From: Nocardia wallacei
Lineage (GTDB): Bacteria > Actinomycetota > Actinomycetes > Mycobacteriales > Mycobacteriaceae
Direction of reading: 5' to 3'
Length of the DNA: 54,309 nucleotides
Assembly: GCF_029868745.1 (NCBI RefSeq)
Contig: NZ_JARWOP010000240.1
Span: 1 to 54,309 of the forward strand
Of this stretch, positions 1 to 7,692 are shown one piece after another. A program made the position numbers and the translations under genes. The stretch's first letter is position 1. The number at the start of each line of letters is the position of its first letter. The notes under the pieces are model-generated. The model did no database searches, had not been told where the DNA came from, and worked only from the letters and a program-made list of their open reading frames with translations.

Positions 1-268
1 GTCCAGAACCACCTCAGGATGCAGCATGCCGAAACCCTAGCGACCACCCCACACCCCCCAAAGCACCCTGTCAATTCCAATACACCCCCCCCACCCCCCG
101 CCCCCCCCACCCCCCCCCCCCCAAAAACCCCCCCTCCCGGCCCAAAAACCGGGGGGGGGTGGGGTGGGGCGGGGGGGGGGTGGGTGTAATGGAAATCACA
201 GGGTGCTTTGGGGGGTGTGTGGGGGTCGCTAGGGTTTCGGCATGCTGCATCCTGAGGTGGTTCTGGAC
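1..268. repeat. Imperfect fold-back inverted repeat around a C/G-homopolymer core
   Basis: Bases 1-45 are the exact reverse complement of 224-268; inward of that the arms stay about 85% matched through a C-rich run (about 80-120) and a G-rich run (about 150-185), with the centre near 134. The right arm runs into the coding sequence of the acyltransferase that starts at 242, so the left arm is an inverted copy of coding DNA. A natural hairpin of this kind is unlikely; a fold-back read or assembly chimera at a contig edge fits better. The G tracts could also form quadruplexes. Confidence 0.85.
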
Positions 269-1003
269 AATTGCGACGCCGTCTATGACTTCTATCGGGA
301 GCATCGGCAGAATCGGTTGCAGGCCATGGGTGCTTATGCGTTGCTGGCGCGGCGGTATCGGCCTCGGATCAGTTATGCGGTGGGGGCTCGGGAGGGGCTG
401 CGGGAGTTGACCTCTCGACGGCGGCCGTTGCTGATCGCGATCAATCATCTGTCGCAGCAGGATCCTTATACGGTGGCGGCCGCGGCGTGGCGCAGTGGGT
501 TGCGGCCGGTGATCGGGCGGGCGCGGGTGCTGGCGAAAGACGAGCTGTTCATCGATCCGGATCAGCGTCGCAAGGTTGAGATGATGGGCGGGATTCCGGT
601 GTTCCGCGGGAAGGACCACGGTATTCGCGCGGTGAACGCGGCGGGGCAGCGCATGATCGACATCTGTGCCGAGCGGATGGCTCGCGGCGACAGCGTCGCG
701 GTATTTCCCGAGGGCACCTGCAACGACGTCGATCCGACGCGGGTGCAGGCGGTCGGGAGCGGGATCGGGCATATCGCGTTCCGGGCGATGAAACTCGGTG
801 CCCGGCCCGCGTTGGTCAGCCTGGGGCTCAGCTACGGACCGCGGCCGGACCCGTCCGTGGAACCGACCGCCGACGAGGTGAAATCGGCCAGCTTCCATTT
901 CGGGGTACCGATGGCCGAACTGCCCGCGCGGCCCGCCGAGATCGCCCGCGTGGTCCGCGACCGACTCCAGCTGGCGCTCGACGGGGCGGTCGCGGCCTAC
1001 TGA
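242..1003 (+). CDS. 1-acyl-glycerol-3-phosphate acyltransferase family protein (PlsC-like)
   Basis: Predicted membrane-associated acyltransferase that would transfer an acyl chain to a lysophospholipid or related acceptor in phospholipid synthesis. The 253-aa product shows the family blocks in order: the catalytic H-x4-D motif as NHLSQQD (residues 68-74), the GGIPVFRG block near 117-124, and FPEGT at 156-160, which binds the phosphate of the acceptor. The length fits the family. The ATG at 242 is forced as the earliest likely start because an in-frame TAG lies at 230-232. There is no clear ribosome binding site, and the upstream DNA is the suspect inverted repeat, so the true leader may be corrupted. 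Acyl and acceptor specificity cannot be read from the sequence. Confidence 0.85.
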   Translation: MLHPEVVLDNCDAVYDFYREHRQNRLQAMGAYALLARRYRPRISYAVGAREGLRELTSRRRPLLIAINHLSQQDPYTVAAAAWRSGLRPVIGRARVLAKDELFIDPDQRRKVEMMGGIPVFRGKDHGIRAVNAAGQRMIDICAERMARGDSVAVFPEGTCNDVDPTRVQAVGSGIGHIAFRAMKLGARPALVSLGLSYGPRPDPSVEPTADEVKSASFHFGVPMAELPARPAEIARVVRDRLQLALDGAVAAY

Positions 1004-1016
1004 CGGCCTGAATCGC

Positions 1017-1328
1017 TCAGCGCTGCAAGCCGAAACGTTCCCGCGCCCACTGCGGCACCAGCGACTGGTACTCCGGCCGCGTCTCGATGAAATGCTGCAC
1101 CATCCCGCACATCGGCAGGATGCCGAAACCCTCGTCGCGGCTCGCGTCCAGCGCGCCCTGCACGAGTGCCCGGCCGTAGCCACCGCCCTCGTAGCGGGGG
1201 TAGATCTCGGTGTGGACGAACGCGCGCTCGGCGGCGGTGTCCTGGTATTCCGCGATGCCGGCGAGTCCGCCGTCGACGTAGATCTCGAAACGATCGAGCT
1301 GCGTGTTGTTGCGCACATCGGTCGACAT
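1017..1328 (-). CDS. Small GNAT-family N-acetyltransferase
   Basis: A 103-aa protein of the short GCN5-related acetyltransferase type (YjdJ-like). The central segment YPRYEGGGYGRALVQGAL (about residues 43-60) is the acetyl-CoA-binding motif A of these proteins (consensus R/Q-x-x-G-x-G/A with following helix). It is preceded by an acidic beta-strand (IAEYQD) as in the family. It converges on the acyltransferase gene, ending 13 bp from its stop, so the two are not co-transcribed. The substrate is unknown. The ATG at 1328 opens the best-conserved reading frame. Confidence 0.8.
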   Translation of the reverse strand: MSTDVRNNTQLDRFEIYVDGGLAGIAEYQDTAAERAFVHTEIYPRYEGGGYGRALVQGALDASRDEGFGILPMCGMVQHFIETRPEYQSLVPQWARERFGLQR

Positions 1329-1498
1329 GGCTCGACGCTACTGTGTCTCGGGCACAATGTGGCCGAATGTGACGGTTATCGGCTTTCTCCCGCCGGGGGA
1401 GTGTCGAGTTGTGACCGGCGGCCCGGCCGCCGAGAATGCTTCACGTCGGATGCGAGCGCGGCCGATCGTCGGCCGGCCGGATCGGGGAGAAGACGCGG

Positions 1499-3040
1499 AT
1501 GATGACTCGACGGACGGCGCGCTCGGTCGCGTGGCTGTGTGCGGCATTCCTGGCGGTGCAGCCGGTCGGTCTCGCCGCCGCCGACGATCGGCCGGTATTC
1601 GGTGCCTGCCCCGACGGCGCGGTGACGCCGGATCGCGGCGCGGACTGCGCGGTGATCGCGGTGCCGCGTGACTACGCCGCGGCCGACGGGCCACGAATCG
1701 AGTTGACCGTCAGCCGAATTCGAGCCTCCGGGGAGCGGTACGGCACCCTCTTCACCAATCCGGGCGGGCCCGGCGCCGATGCCCTCGACTACTGGGCGCG
1801 CCGCTCGCCCGACCTGCCCGCCGAACTGAGCGAGCACTACGACCGGATCGCGGTGCAGCCGCGCGGCCTGCGCTGGGCCACGCCGCTGGAGTGCGGGACC
1901 GCGGGCGCGCAGGATCGCGGGGCCACCAAGGCCGCCTGCGACAGCGCGCAGCCCGGCTACGTCGAAACCGTCACCACCGAGAACACCGCCCGCGACATGG
2001 ACGCCGTGCGCGCCGCGCTGGGCCTGGACCGCATCGACTTCTTCGGCACCTCCTACGGCACGTATCTGGGCGCGGTCTACGCCACCCTGTTCCCGCAGCG
2101 CATCGATCGCATGGTGCTCGACTCCAGCGTGCATCCCGACTGGGTGTGGAACGAACAGTTCGCGCAGCAGCAACTGGCGGGCAAGCAGCGCCTCGACGAC
2201 CTGTTCGCCTGGATCGCCGCCCACGACGGCGACTACCACCTCGGCGCGACACCGCTGCGCGTGTACGAGAACTGGGTACGCCTGGTGGTCGGCCAGGGCG
2301 GCGGCTGGTACGCCAACCTGACCCCGCCCCCGGCCTCGACCGCCGACCTGCCGGGCGAGCTGCCCGAGCCGATCGCACAGCTGGCGCGCGACGGCTTCAA
2401 CGGCGGCCGCGACCAGATCGGACAGTTGCAGAACCTGGTGCGCACCTTGGCCTCCGGCGGCATGTCGGCGCAGGTGCCGCTGCTGGCGGCGACCGCGGTC
2501 GCCACCTACACCCGCTCCTTCTGGCCGACCTTCGCCCGCGCCATGGCCGACGCCGACGCGAACCCCGCCGACACCCGGCAACTGCGCGCGATCGAGGGCG
2601 TCGCCGCGATCGACCGCACGGGCCGCAACGTCTTCTCCGCCGTCACCTGCAACGAGAATGCGGTGCCGGGCCGCCCCGAACTGCTCGGCTCGGCCGCGGC
2701 CACCGTCGCCTCCGGCGGCAACGCCCTCGACGCCCGCGCCGATCTCGTCCGCTCCGGCGTAGCCTGCGCCGACTGGGACCCGGTCACCACCCCCGTGCCC
2801 ATCGCCGGCCGCGGCCTGTCCACCCCGCCCCTGGTCCTGCAGAGCCGCCACGACGCGGTCACCGAATACGACGGCGGCCCCGCCATGGCCGCCGCCCTGC
2901 ACGGCTCCCTCATCACCGTGGAAGGCGGCGACCACGGCACCTTCGGCCGCAACAACCCCGCCGTAGACCAGGCCGTCCTCACCTACCTCCGCACCGGCAC
3001 GGTCCCCATCGACCACGCCGACCAGGCCCCGATGAACTGA
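1499..3040 (+). CDS. Secreted alpha/beta hydrolase, TAP (tripeptidyl aminopeptidase)-like
   Basis: Exported serine hydrolase of the SlpD/SlpE-tripeptidyl aminopeptidase type, likely releasing short peptides or hydrolysing esters outside the cytoplasm. Starting from the ATG pair at 1499 (after GGGGAGAAG), the N-terminus MMTRR is followed by a hydrophobic stretch and an Ala-x-Ala-like cleavage region near residues 25-29, a good Sec signal peptide. An upstream in-frame ATG at 1436 would bury the signal and is not preferred. Oxyanion-hole motif NPGGPG lies at 87-92, the nucleophile elbow GTSYG at 183-187 (Ser185), and the late acid and histidine at about D452 (RHDAV) and H479 (GGDHG). At 513 aa it matches the family length. 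The natural substrate is unknown. Confidence 0.85.
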   Translation: MMTRRTARSVAWLCAAFLAVQPVGLAAADDRPVFGACPDGAVTPDRGADCAVIAVPRDYAAADGPRIELTVSRIRASGERYGTLFTNPGGPGADALDYWARRSPDLPAELSEHYDRIAVQPRGLRWATPLECGTAGAQDRGATKAACDSAQPGYVETVTTENTARDMDAVRAALGLDRIDFFGTSYGTYLGAVYATLFPQRIDRMVLDSSVHPDWVWNEQFAQQQLAGKQRLDDLFAWIAAHDGDYHLGATPLRVYENWVRLVVGQGGGWYANLTPPPASTADLPGELPEPIAQLARDGFNGGRDQIGQLQNLVRTLASGGMSAQVPLLAATAVATYTRSFWPTFARAMADADANPADTRQLRAIEGVAAIDRTGRNVFSAVTCNENAVPGRPELLGSAAATVASGGNALDARADLVRSGVACADWDPVTTPVPIAGRGLSTPPLVLQSRHDAVTEYDGGPAMAAALHGSLITVEGGDHGTFGRNNPAVDQAVLTYLRTGTVPIDHADQAPMN

Positions 3041-3043
3041 ACA

Positions 3044-3059
3044 TCGAACATATGTTCGA
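3044..3059. promoter_or_regulatory. LexA/SOS box
   Basis: TCGAACATATGTTCGA is a perfect palindrome and a perfect match to the mycobacterial LexA consensus (TCGAAC-RNRY-GTTCGA). It lies 22 bp upstream of the GTG start of the DUF222 remnant. 13E12/DUF222 genes in mycobacteria are known members of the LexA regulon, so the site is probably a genuine SOS operator that has outlived its intact target. Confidence 0.85.
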
Positions 3060-3080
3060 TAGTGCGCTAGACTGCCTCGC

Positions 3081-3398
3081 GTGAAGACACATTCGACTGC
3101 ATTGGCACCGGATGCTCCGGCACGGAGATGGTCGGACCTGGCCGATGTCGACCTGCTGCGCACCCTCGTCGAAACCGAACGCCACCGGCGTCGCCTGGGC
3201 GCGGCCATGGTCGCGGCCGTCGCCGAGGCCGAGCGCCGCGGCCTGGCCGCCGACACCGGCTACCGAGACACCGCAGACCTATTGAGCGACCTACTGCGAA
3301 TCAGCGCCTCCGAGGCGCGCCGTCGAATCGAATACGCCGCACCCCGGATCCGCTCACGCTCCAGAAAGGCGTGGAGGGCAATGACAGCGGTGGGTTGA
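3081..3398 (+). pseudogene. Truncated DUF222 / 13E12-repeat family gene (N-terminal fragment)
   Basis: The 105-aa product carries only the start of the DUF222 domain: the helical segment ADVDLLRTLVETERHRRRL, then VAEAERRG and YRDTADLLSDLLRISASEARRRI. Intact family members continue for 300 or more residues and often end in an HNH nuclease. Here recognisable similarity stops at about base 3345 and the frame ends at 3398. The GTG start at 3081 lies just behind a perfect LexA box, which fits the SOS-linked family. It is best read as a deletion remnant; the intact family is thought to act on DNA, but this fragment should be inactive. Confidence 0.75.
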
Positions 3399-3439
3399 GA
3401 CCGAGCCTGGGTCCCCCCGCGCCCGATACGCTCGATCCC

Positions 3440-3935
3440 ATGATCGTCTGGCTGAACGGACCCTCGGTGCCGGAAAGACCACGACCGCAAGGGAACTGAC
3501 CACGCTGCTCCCCGCCCGCCGTGCTGGTCATGGTCGCGGGTGCCGCCGCGCTCGGCTCCGTGGTCGCCGTCGGTCCGAACGCCGACGGGACGTTCTGCCG
3601 CCCCCACGCTTCCTGGTGCTGAGACCGCGATCGGCCTGAGCGGTCACAAATCCCTTCGTAGCGGCATATTTCGCCGTCCTGGCGCGAATTGTGTCCGCCG
3701 AGGCCGGAGGCTACGGCAATAGGCGGCGGACGCGGTCGAGGCGGTCGCGCCACCAGCGCACCCGGCGTCCATCGAAACCGATCCCGCCATGCCGAACTCG
3801 CCATGGCGGCTCGAGCATCTCGACGCCTACAACGCCGCCCGCTCCTGGCACAGCCAGGGAGCCCACATCATCGACACCACCGGCCCCACCCCGCCGAGTC
3901 GCGAAACTCGTCGCCGCCACGTCGAGCACACCTGA
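3440..3935 (+). pseudogene. Decayed AAA/P-loop kinase-like gene
   Basis: The 5' end encodes MIVWLNGP in one frame and GAGKTTTARELTTLLPAR (Walker A) in the next. Restoring one T near 3464 (ccc-tcg to ccc-ttc) rebuilds the continuous start MIVWLNGPFGAGKTTTAR typical of small actinobacterial P-loop kinase or phosphotransferase-like proteins. The C-terminal part is still visible from about 3801 (PWRLEHLDAYNAARSW, then HIIDTTGPTP). The middle of the roughly 180-residue family does not read in any frame, so there is also internal damage or deletion. The gene is non-functional as sequenced. Confidence 0.7.
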
Positions 3936-4172
3936 ACCACAGCAGCTACCGGGACACCGCGAAGCTGTTGAAGGAACGTCCGCTACTGCCGCTGGGCCGT
4001 TCGAGATTCGAACAACTGCCGTCGGAGAGGGTGGGCAGAGCTGTACTGCTGTGTACGAGCTCGACGTCATGGCCGTGGTTGTGATGCGCGGATGGGTGCG
4101 ACCTCTGTTCGGGGTGGAGACGCGGGCGCGTCTCGGGCGGCGGGGGAGTCGTTGGCGTCGGAGAATGGCGGG
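3936..4172. other. Non-coding gap after decayed genes
   Basis: No supported gene or hairpin was seen in this 237-bp stretch between the kinase remnant and glycerate kinase. Short open frames exist but lack start signals and family features. Confidence 0.5.
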
Positions 4173-5294
4173 ATGACGAGTGGGCGGCGGGTGGTGTTGG
4201 CGTTGGACAAGTTCAAGGGGTCGTTGGCGGCGCCTGAGGTTGTCGGGGCGTTGGCTGTGGGGATCGGGCGGGTGGCGCCGGGGGTGGAGGTGGTGCGGGT
4301 GCCGGTGGCCGATGGCGGGGACGGGACCGTCGATGCGTTTCTGGCCGCCGGGTGGGAGCGGGTGCCGGTGCGGGCGGAGGGGCCTACCGGGGTGGTGGGG
4401 GATTCGGTGTATGCGGTTCGGGGTGGTACCGCGGTGATCGAGTTGGCGAGTGTGGTGGGGTTGGTGAGGCTTCCCGGCGGGCGGCCGGATCCATTGCACG
4501 CGAGCACTTTCGGACTGGGCCGGGTGATCGCGCACGCGCTCGATCGGGGTGTGCGCGATATCGTGCTCGGCGTCGGTGGGAGCGCGTCCAGCGACGGCGG
4601 CGCGGGCCTGTTGCAGGCGCTCGGCCTGCGGATTCTGGATGCGTTCGGAGACGAGGTGGTCCCGGGCGGTGCGGCGCTGGCACGGGCAGTGCGGGTGGAG
4701 CGGTCCGGCCTGCATCCGGCGTTGGCCGACACCTCGTTCACCCTGGCCAGCGATGTGGACAACCCGCTGCTCGGCCCGCACGGGGCGGTATCGGTCTTCG
4801 CGCCGCAGAAGGGCGCAGATGCCGACCAGCGAGCGACTCTCGAAGCGGCCCTGACCAATTGGGCAAAGCTGATCGACCCCGACTGCGCGGACCGGCCCGG
4901 AGCGGGCGCGGCGGGCGGTACGGGCTTCGGCGCGATGGCTGTGCTCGGCGCGGTGGAACGCCCCGGTATCGACGTCGTGCTGGACCTGATCGATTTCGAA
5001 ACCTATATTCGCGGAGCGGATTTGGTCGTCACAGGGGAAGGCTCACTGGACGAGCAGACCCTCCACGGCAAGGCCCCGATGGGCGTGTGCGCCGCCGCCC
5101 GCGCCGCCGGAATCCCCGTGATCGCCGTGGCGGGCCGCTGCCTCCTCACCGAAAGCGACTTACGCGCAGCCGGTTTCGAATCGGCCCTCACCCTCGCCGA
5201 CCTCGAACCAGACCCGGCCCGCTCCATCGCCCAAGCCGCCCCGCTGCTGGAACGCGTCGGCGCAGACCTGGCCACCCGCTACCTGAACCACTGA
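4173..5294 (+). CDS. Glycerate kinase
   Basis: Phosphorylates D-glycerate with ATP (GarK/GlxK family) and so feeds glyoxylate- or glycerate-derived carbon into glycolysis. The 373-aa product has the family signatures: DKFKGSL at residues 12-18, PVADGGDGT at about 44-52, the glycine-rich GVGGSASSDGGAGLL near 135-150 and VTGEGSLDEQT near 290. The ATG at 4173 places DKFKGS at the usual distance from the N-terminus; an in-frame ATG at 4092 would add 27 unconserved residues. The gene stands alone, so its pathway partner is not evident locally. The 5' third is noticeably GGG/GTG-rich in codon choice compared with the 3' part. Confidence 0.92.
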   Translation: MTSGRRVVLALDKFKGSLAAPEVVGALAVGIGRVAPGVEVVRVPVADGGDGTVDAFLAAGWERVPVRAEGPTGVVGDSVYAVRGGTAVIELASVVGLVRLPGGRPDPLHASTFGLGRVIAHALDRGVRDIVLGVGGSASSDGGAGLLQALGLRILDAFGDEVVPGGAALARAVRVERSGLHPALADTSFTLASDVDNPLLGPHGAVSVFAPQKGADADQRATLEAALTNWAKLIDPDCADRPGAGAAGGTGFGAMAVLGAVERPGIDVVLDLIDFETYIRGADLVVTGEGSLDEQTLHGKAPMGVCAAARAAGIPVIAVAGRCLLTESDLRAAGFESALTLADLEPDPARSIAQAAPLLERVGADLATRYLNH

Positions 5295-5357
5295 CCCTCC
5301 ACCCGCACTCAGCGCCGACCCACCATTTCGGCGTGGGAGGTGTGCTTCCCCGCCGCC

Positions 5358-5796
5358 TCAGAACTCGGCCGCTACCCGGAACAGGGCTGGGTTGGGGGTG
5401 GCGAAATCCGGGGCGGCGGAGAGGCGTTGCTGGAAGCGGGGATTGCTGCGCGCTGCGTCCCAGGCCTCGGGGCTGTCCCAGTGGGCAATGTTGACCAGTT
5501 GGAAGCGGGTGTCGGGGTCGACCGCGCGATGCAGGCGGTTGTCGCGGAACCCGGGTGCCGCACTCATCAGTTCCGCGCGGGTACGCCTCGTCCCGCGCCT
5601 CGACACTGTCCCAGTGCGCCACGTTGACCAGCCCGAGCCGAGACTCCGGGGCGAGCCGGCGGTGCATCCGCGCGTCCCGGAAACCGGGTGCGGTGTGGAT
5701 GAGTCCCACACGCTCGCGCCAGCGGGATACGGACTCGTCGATCCGGTCCTCGGGCAGTTCCCACGTGTCGATCAGGGTGATTCCATCGTCAGTCAC
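5358..5796 (-). pseudogene. Frameshifted antibiotic-biosynthesis-monooxygenase (ABM) family gene with duplicated segment
   Basis: ABM-domain proteins are small dimeric ferredoxin-like oxygenases or stress proteins. The first frame (probable GTG start at 5796 behind AGGAT) encodes ITLIDTWELPEDRIDES and then APGFRDARMHRRL, followed by LVNVAHWDSVEARDEA. Near 5590 the signal jumps one frame to AELMSAAPGFRDNRLHR, LVNIAHWDSPEAWDAA and the normal C-terminus FQQRLSAAP, ending RVAAEF. The roughly 36-residue core is therefore present twice in diverged form, but only one N-terminus and one C-terminus exist. This looks like two tandem paralogues fused by an out-of-frame deletion, or one double gene with a sequencing slip. 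It lies directly downstream of the HxlR gene. Confidence 0.7.
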
Positions 5797-5810
5797 CACA
5801 TCATCCTGAA

Positions 5811-5830
5811 ACCTGAACAACACTTCAGGT
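5811..5830. repeat. Inverted repeat in the HxlR-ABM intergenic leader
   Basis: ACCTGAA and TTCAGGT form perfect 7-bp arms around a 6-bp spacer between the HxlR stop and the ABM gene start. It could be an operator for the adjacent HxlR regulator or an intercistronic hairpin; the sequence alone does not decide. Confidence 0.5.
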
Positions 5831-5840
5831 CAAGCGCGTC

Positions 5841-6194
5841 TCACACAGGGTTGAGTTCGCAACCCAACACATGATCACGGTGCCTGTCGCCCCATATCTC
5901 CAGGGGGACGAGCGCCTGACGAAGTTCCTCCCCGCGCGGAGTCAGCGAATACTCCACGCGCGGTGGAATTTCCGGGTAGATCTCGCGGTGCACGACCCCC
6001 GCCGACTCCAGATGCCGGAGATTCTCCGCGAGCACCTTCTCGCTCACTCCGTCGAGCATCCGCCGAATCCGACCGAACCGCTGCGGCCCCGCGCCGAGCA
6101 CCCACATCAGATGCAGCTTCCACTTACCGCCGACGACATCGATCGCGATCGACATCCCGCACACATCGTGATCTGCGTCACGGCTGGTTTCCAC
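5841..6194 (-). CDS. HxlR-family winged-helix transcriptional regulator
   Basis: A 117-aa DNA-binding protein. The N-terminal Cys12 followed by MSIAIDVVGGKWKLHLMWVL is the hallmark of HxlR (MarR-like winged helix), and GPQRFGRIRRMLDGVSEKVL plus RHLESAGVVHREIYPEIPP supply the recognition helix and wing. HxlR proteins often sense electrophiles or redox change and control oxidoreductase genes. Here it is divergent from an imine-reductase-like gene (138 bp apart) and upstream of the broken ABM gene, so both are plausible targets. Confidence 0.88.
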   Translation of the reverse strand: METSRDADHDVCGMSIAIDVVGGKWKLHLMWVLGAGPQRFGRIRRMLDGVSEKVLAENLRHLESAGVVHREIYPEIPPRVEYSLTPRGEELRQALVPLEIWGDRHRDHVLGCELNPV

Positions 6195-6218
6195 TGCGAC
6201 CTCCTGACCGGTTTCCGA

Positions 6219-6228
6219 ACCTCGAGGT
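6219..6228. promoter_or_regulatory. Palindrome in the HxlR/oxidoreductase divergent promoter region
   Basis: ACCTCGAGGT is a perfect 10-bp palindrome in the 138-bp divergent intergenic region. HxlR dimers bind inverted repeats in such positions, so it is a candidate operator, but its short length makes chance occurrence possible. Confidence 0.3.
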
Positions 6229-6332
6229 AAGCAACCCGACCTCGACGTGCGCTCTTCCCGAGCCTACCTGCGACGACGACCATCGGAACCGGCGCCGAAA
6301 CCCAACCAGACCAGCACAGCGAAGGATCCGAG

Positions 6333-7208
6333 ATGTCTCAGCAGACCCGTTCCGTCACCGTCGTCGGGCTCGGGCCCATGGGCCGGGCCATGGTGCGGCA
6401 GTTCCTGGAGGCCGGCGTCGAGGTGACCGTGTGGAACCGCAGCCCCGAAAAGGCCGAAGCCATGGCCGAACTCGGCGCGAAGCGGGCCGCCACCGTCGCC
6501 GAGGCGCTCGCCGCGAACGACGTGATCGTCCTCAGCCTGACCCACTACGCCGCCATGTACGACGTGCTCGGCCCGGCCGCCGACCATCTGCCGGGCAAGG
6601 TGATCGTCAACCTGTCCTCCGATTCGCCGGAGAAGGCGCGCGCGGGCGCCGCCTGGGTGCGCTCGCACGGCGCGGAGTTCCTGTCCGGCGGCTTCATGTC
6701 GGCGGGCGACAACATCACGCACCCCGCCTCGTACATCTTCTACAGCGGCCCCCGCGAGGTCTTCGACCGGCACGCCGAACTCCTGCGTCCACTCAGCCCG
6801 CAGGAGTACCTCGGCGCGGACGACGGTGTGGCGCAGGTGTTCTACCAGGCACTGCTCGTGATCTTCCATCCCTGGATGCTGGCCTTCGACCAGGCGTTGG
6901 CGGTGATCCAGCGGTCCGGTCACGACATCGACCAATTCCTGCCGTACGCACAGCGTTCCAGCGAGGCGTTCCCGTTCTTCATGGCCGAGTACGCCGCCGC
7001 GGCGAAGGCGGGCGGCTGGGGCGACGCGTCCGCGTTCCGGATGATGGACGCCGGCGCGCAGCACATTATCGACGCCAGCGCCGAGGTCGGCGTGGACGCG
7101 ACCCTCTCGAACACCGCACAAGCCTTCTGGCGCAGGGCGATTGCCGCCAGCGAGCAGGCCGGTCGCGCGGTGTCGATCTTCGAACTCATGCGCGGCGGCA
7201 CGGTCTGA
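6333..7208 (+). CDS. NAD(P)-dependent oxidoreductase, imine-reductase / beta-hydroxyacid-dehydrogenase type
   Basis: A 291-aa cytosolic NAD(P)H enzyme. The Rossmann motif GLGPMG (12-17) starts an N-terminal dinucleotide domain; WNRSPEKA at the end of beta-2 suggests NADP preference. NLSSDSPEKARA and the following GGFMSAGDNITHPAS segment are characteristic of the imine-reductase branch, and the helical C-terminal half (DIDQFLPYAQRSSEAF onwards) builds the intertwined dimer. Reactions in this branch are reduction of cyclic imines or related C=N/C=O bonds; the physiological substrate is unknown. It is divergent from the HxlR regulator, which probably controls it. Confidence 0.82.
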   Translation: MSQQTRSVTVVGLGPMGRAMVRQFLEAGVEVTVWNRSPEKAEAMAELGAKRAATVAEALAANDVIVLSLTHYAAMYDVLGPAADHLPGKVIVNLSSDSPEKARAGAAWVRSHGAEFLSGGFMSAGDNITHPASYIFYSGPREVFDRHAELLRPLSPQEYLGADDGVAQVFYQALLVIFHPWMLAFDQALAVIQRSGHDIDQFLPYAQRSSEAFPFFMAEYAAAAKAGGWGDASAFRMMDAGAQHIIDASAEVGVDATLSNTAQAFWRRAIAASEQAGRAVSIFELMRGGTV

Positions 7209-7252
7209 CCGTCCCGTCGATGAGGTTCCGACGCCGAGGCACGGCCGCCGGT

Positions 7253-7438
7253 CTATTCGTCGAGCCACTGCTCTATCCGGGTGAGGGTGGTGGACGAATA
7301 GAGTGGTGTGCCGTCCTCGGCGTCGAGCAATTGCCATTCGTGTGAATATCCGGGCGTGTGCTCGAGGTGGTAGCCCGCCCGTTCGGCGCGCGTCGTGATC
7401 GCGTCTACCCGGTCGGCGTCGGTAGGCGTGTCGTTCAA
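7253..7438 (-). CDS. Small unknown protein, third gene of an overlapping trio
   Basis: A 61-aa product from a TTG start whose TTGA overlaps the stop of the upstream gene. It has a charged helix (DADRVDAITTRAERAGYHLE) and ends SSTTLTRIEQWLDE. No family was recognised. Coding status rests on the coupled start/stop, good GC3 and a compact globular-looking composition. A longer upstream frame exists but is Arg/Ala-rich shadow sequence. Confidence 0.5.
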   Translation of the reverse strand: MNDTPTDADRVDAITTRAERAGYHLEHTPGYSHEWQLLDAEDGTPLYSSTTLTRIEQWLDE

Positions 7439-7692
7439 ATCGTCCCCTGTGAATGTGCCTGCGGTGTAATCGTTTCCGTCCAGTATTCGTGCCGGATCGC
7501 GTTCCACAGCATGGACAGGTCCGGAAATCTCTCGCGGACCTCCGCCAGATCCGGCGCGTGCGCCGGCGCGTGTGCCCGCAGCAACGGCCGCTCGTCCCCG
7601 GTGCGACCGCACACGAGCAGCACGCGGATGCGCCAATGGTCGAGCCGCCAGACGGCCAGCCACTCCCCGGCTTCGGTGCGGCGCTCACACAT
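7435..7692 (-). CDS. Small unknown protein, second gene of an overlapping trio
   Basis: Start ATG at 7692 overlaps the stop of the upstream gene (ATGTGA arrangement). The 85-aa product begins MCERRTEAGEWLAVWRLDHW and contains LRAHAPAHAPDLAEVRERFP, followed by LSMLWNAIRHEYW. It is Trp/His/Arg-rich with no recognised domain. Its sense-strand overlap with genes on both sides implies translational coupling within one transcript. Confidence 0.55.
   Translation of the reverse strand: MCERRTEAGEWLAVWRLDHWRIRVLLVCGRTGDERPLLRAHAPAHAPDLAEVRERFPDLSMLWNAIRHEYWTETITPQAHSQGTI

Noticed and set aside
1376..3256. Long antisense open frame of about 626 codons over the TAP-like hydrolase
   Set aside because: Gly/Val/Arg/Ala-rich shadow of a high-GC gene; the sense strand has a signal peptide and all catalytic motifs.
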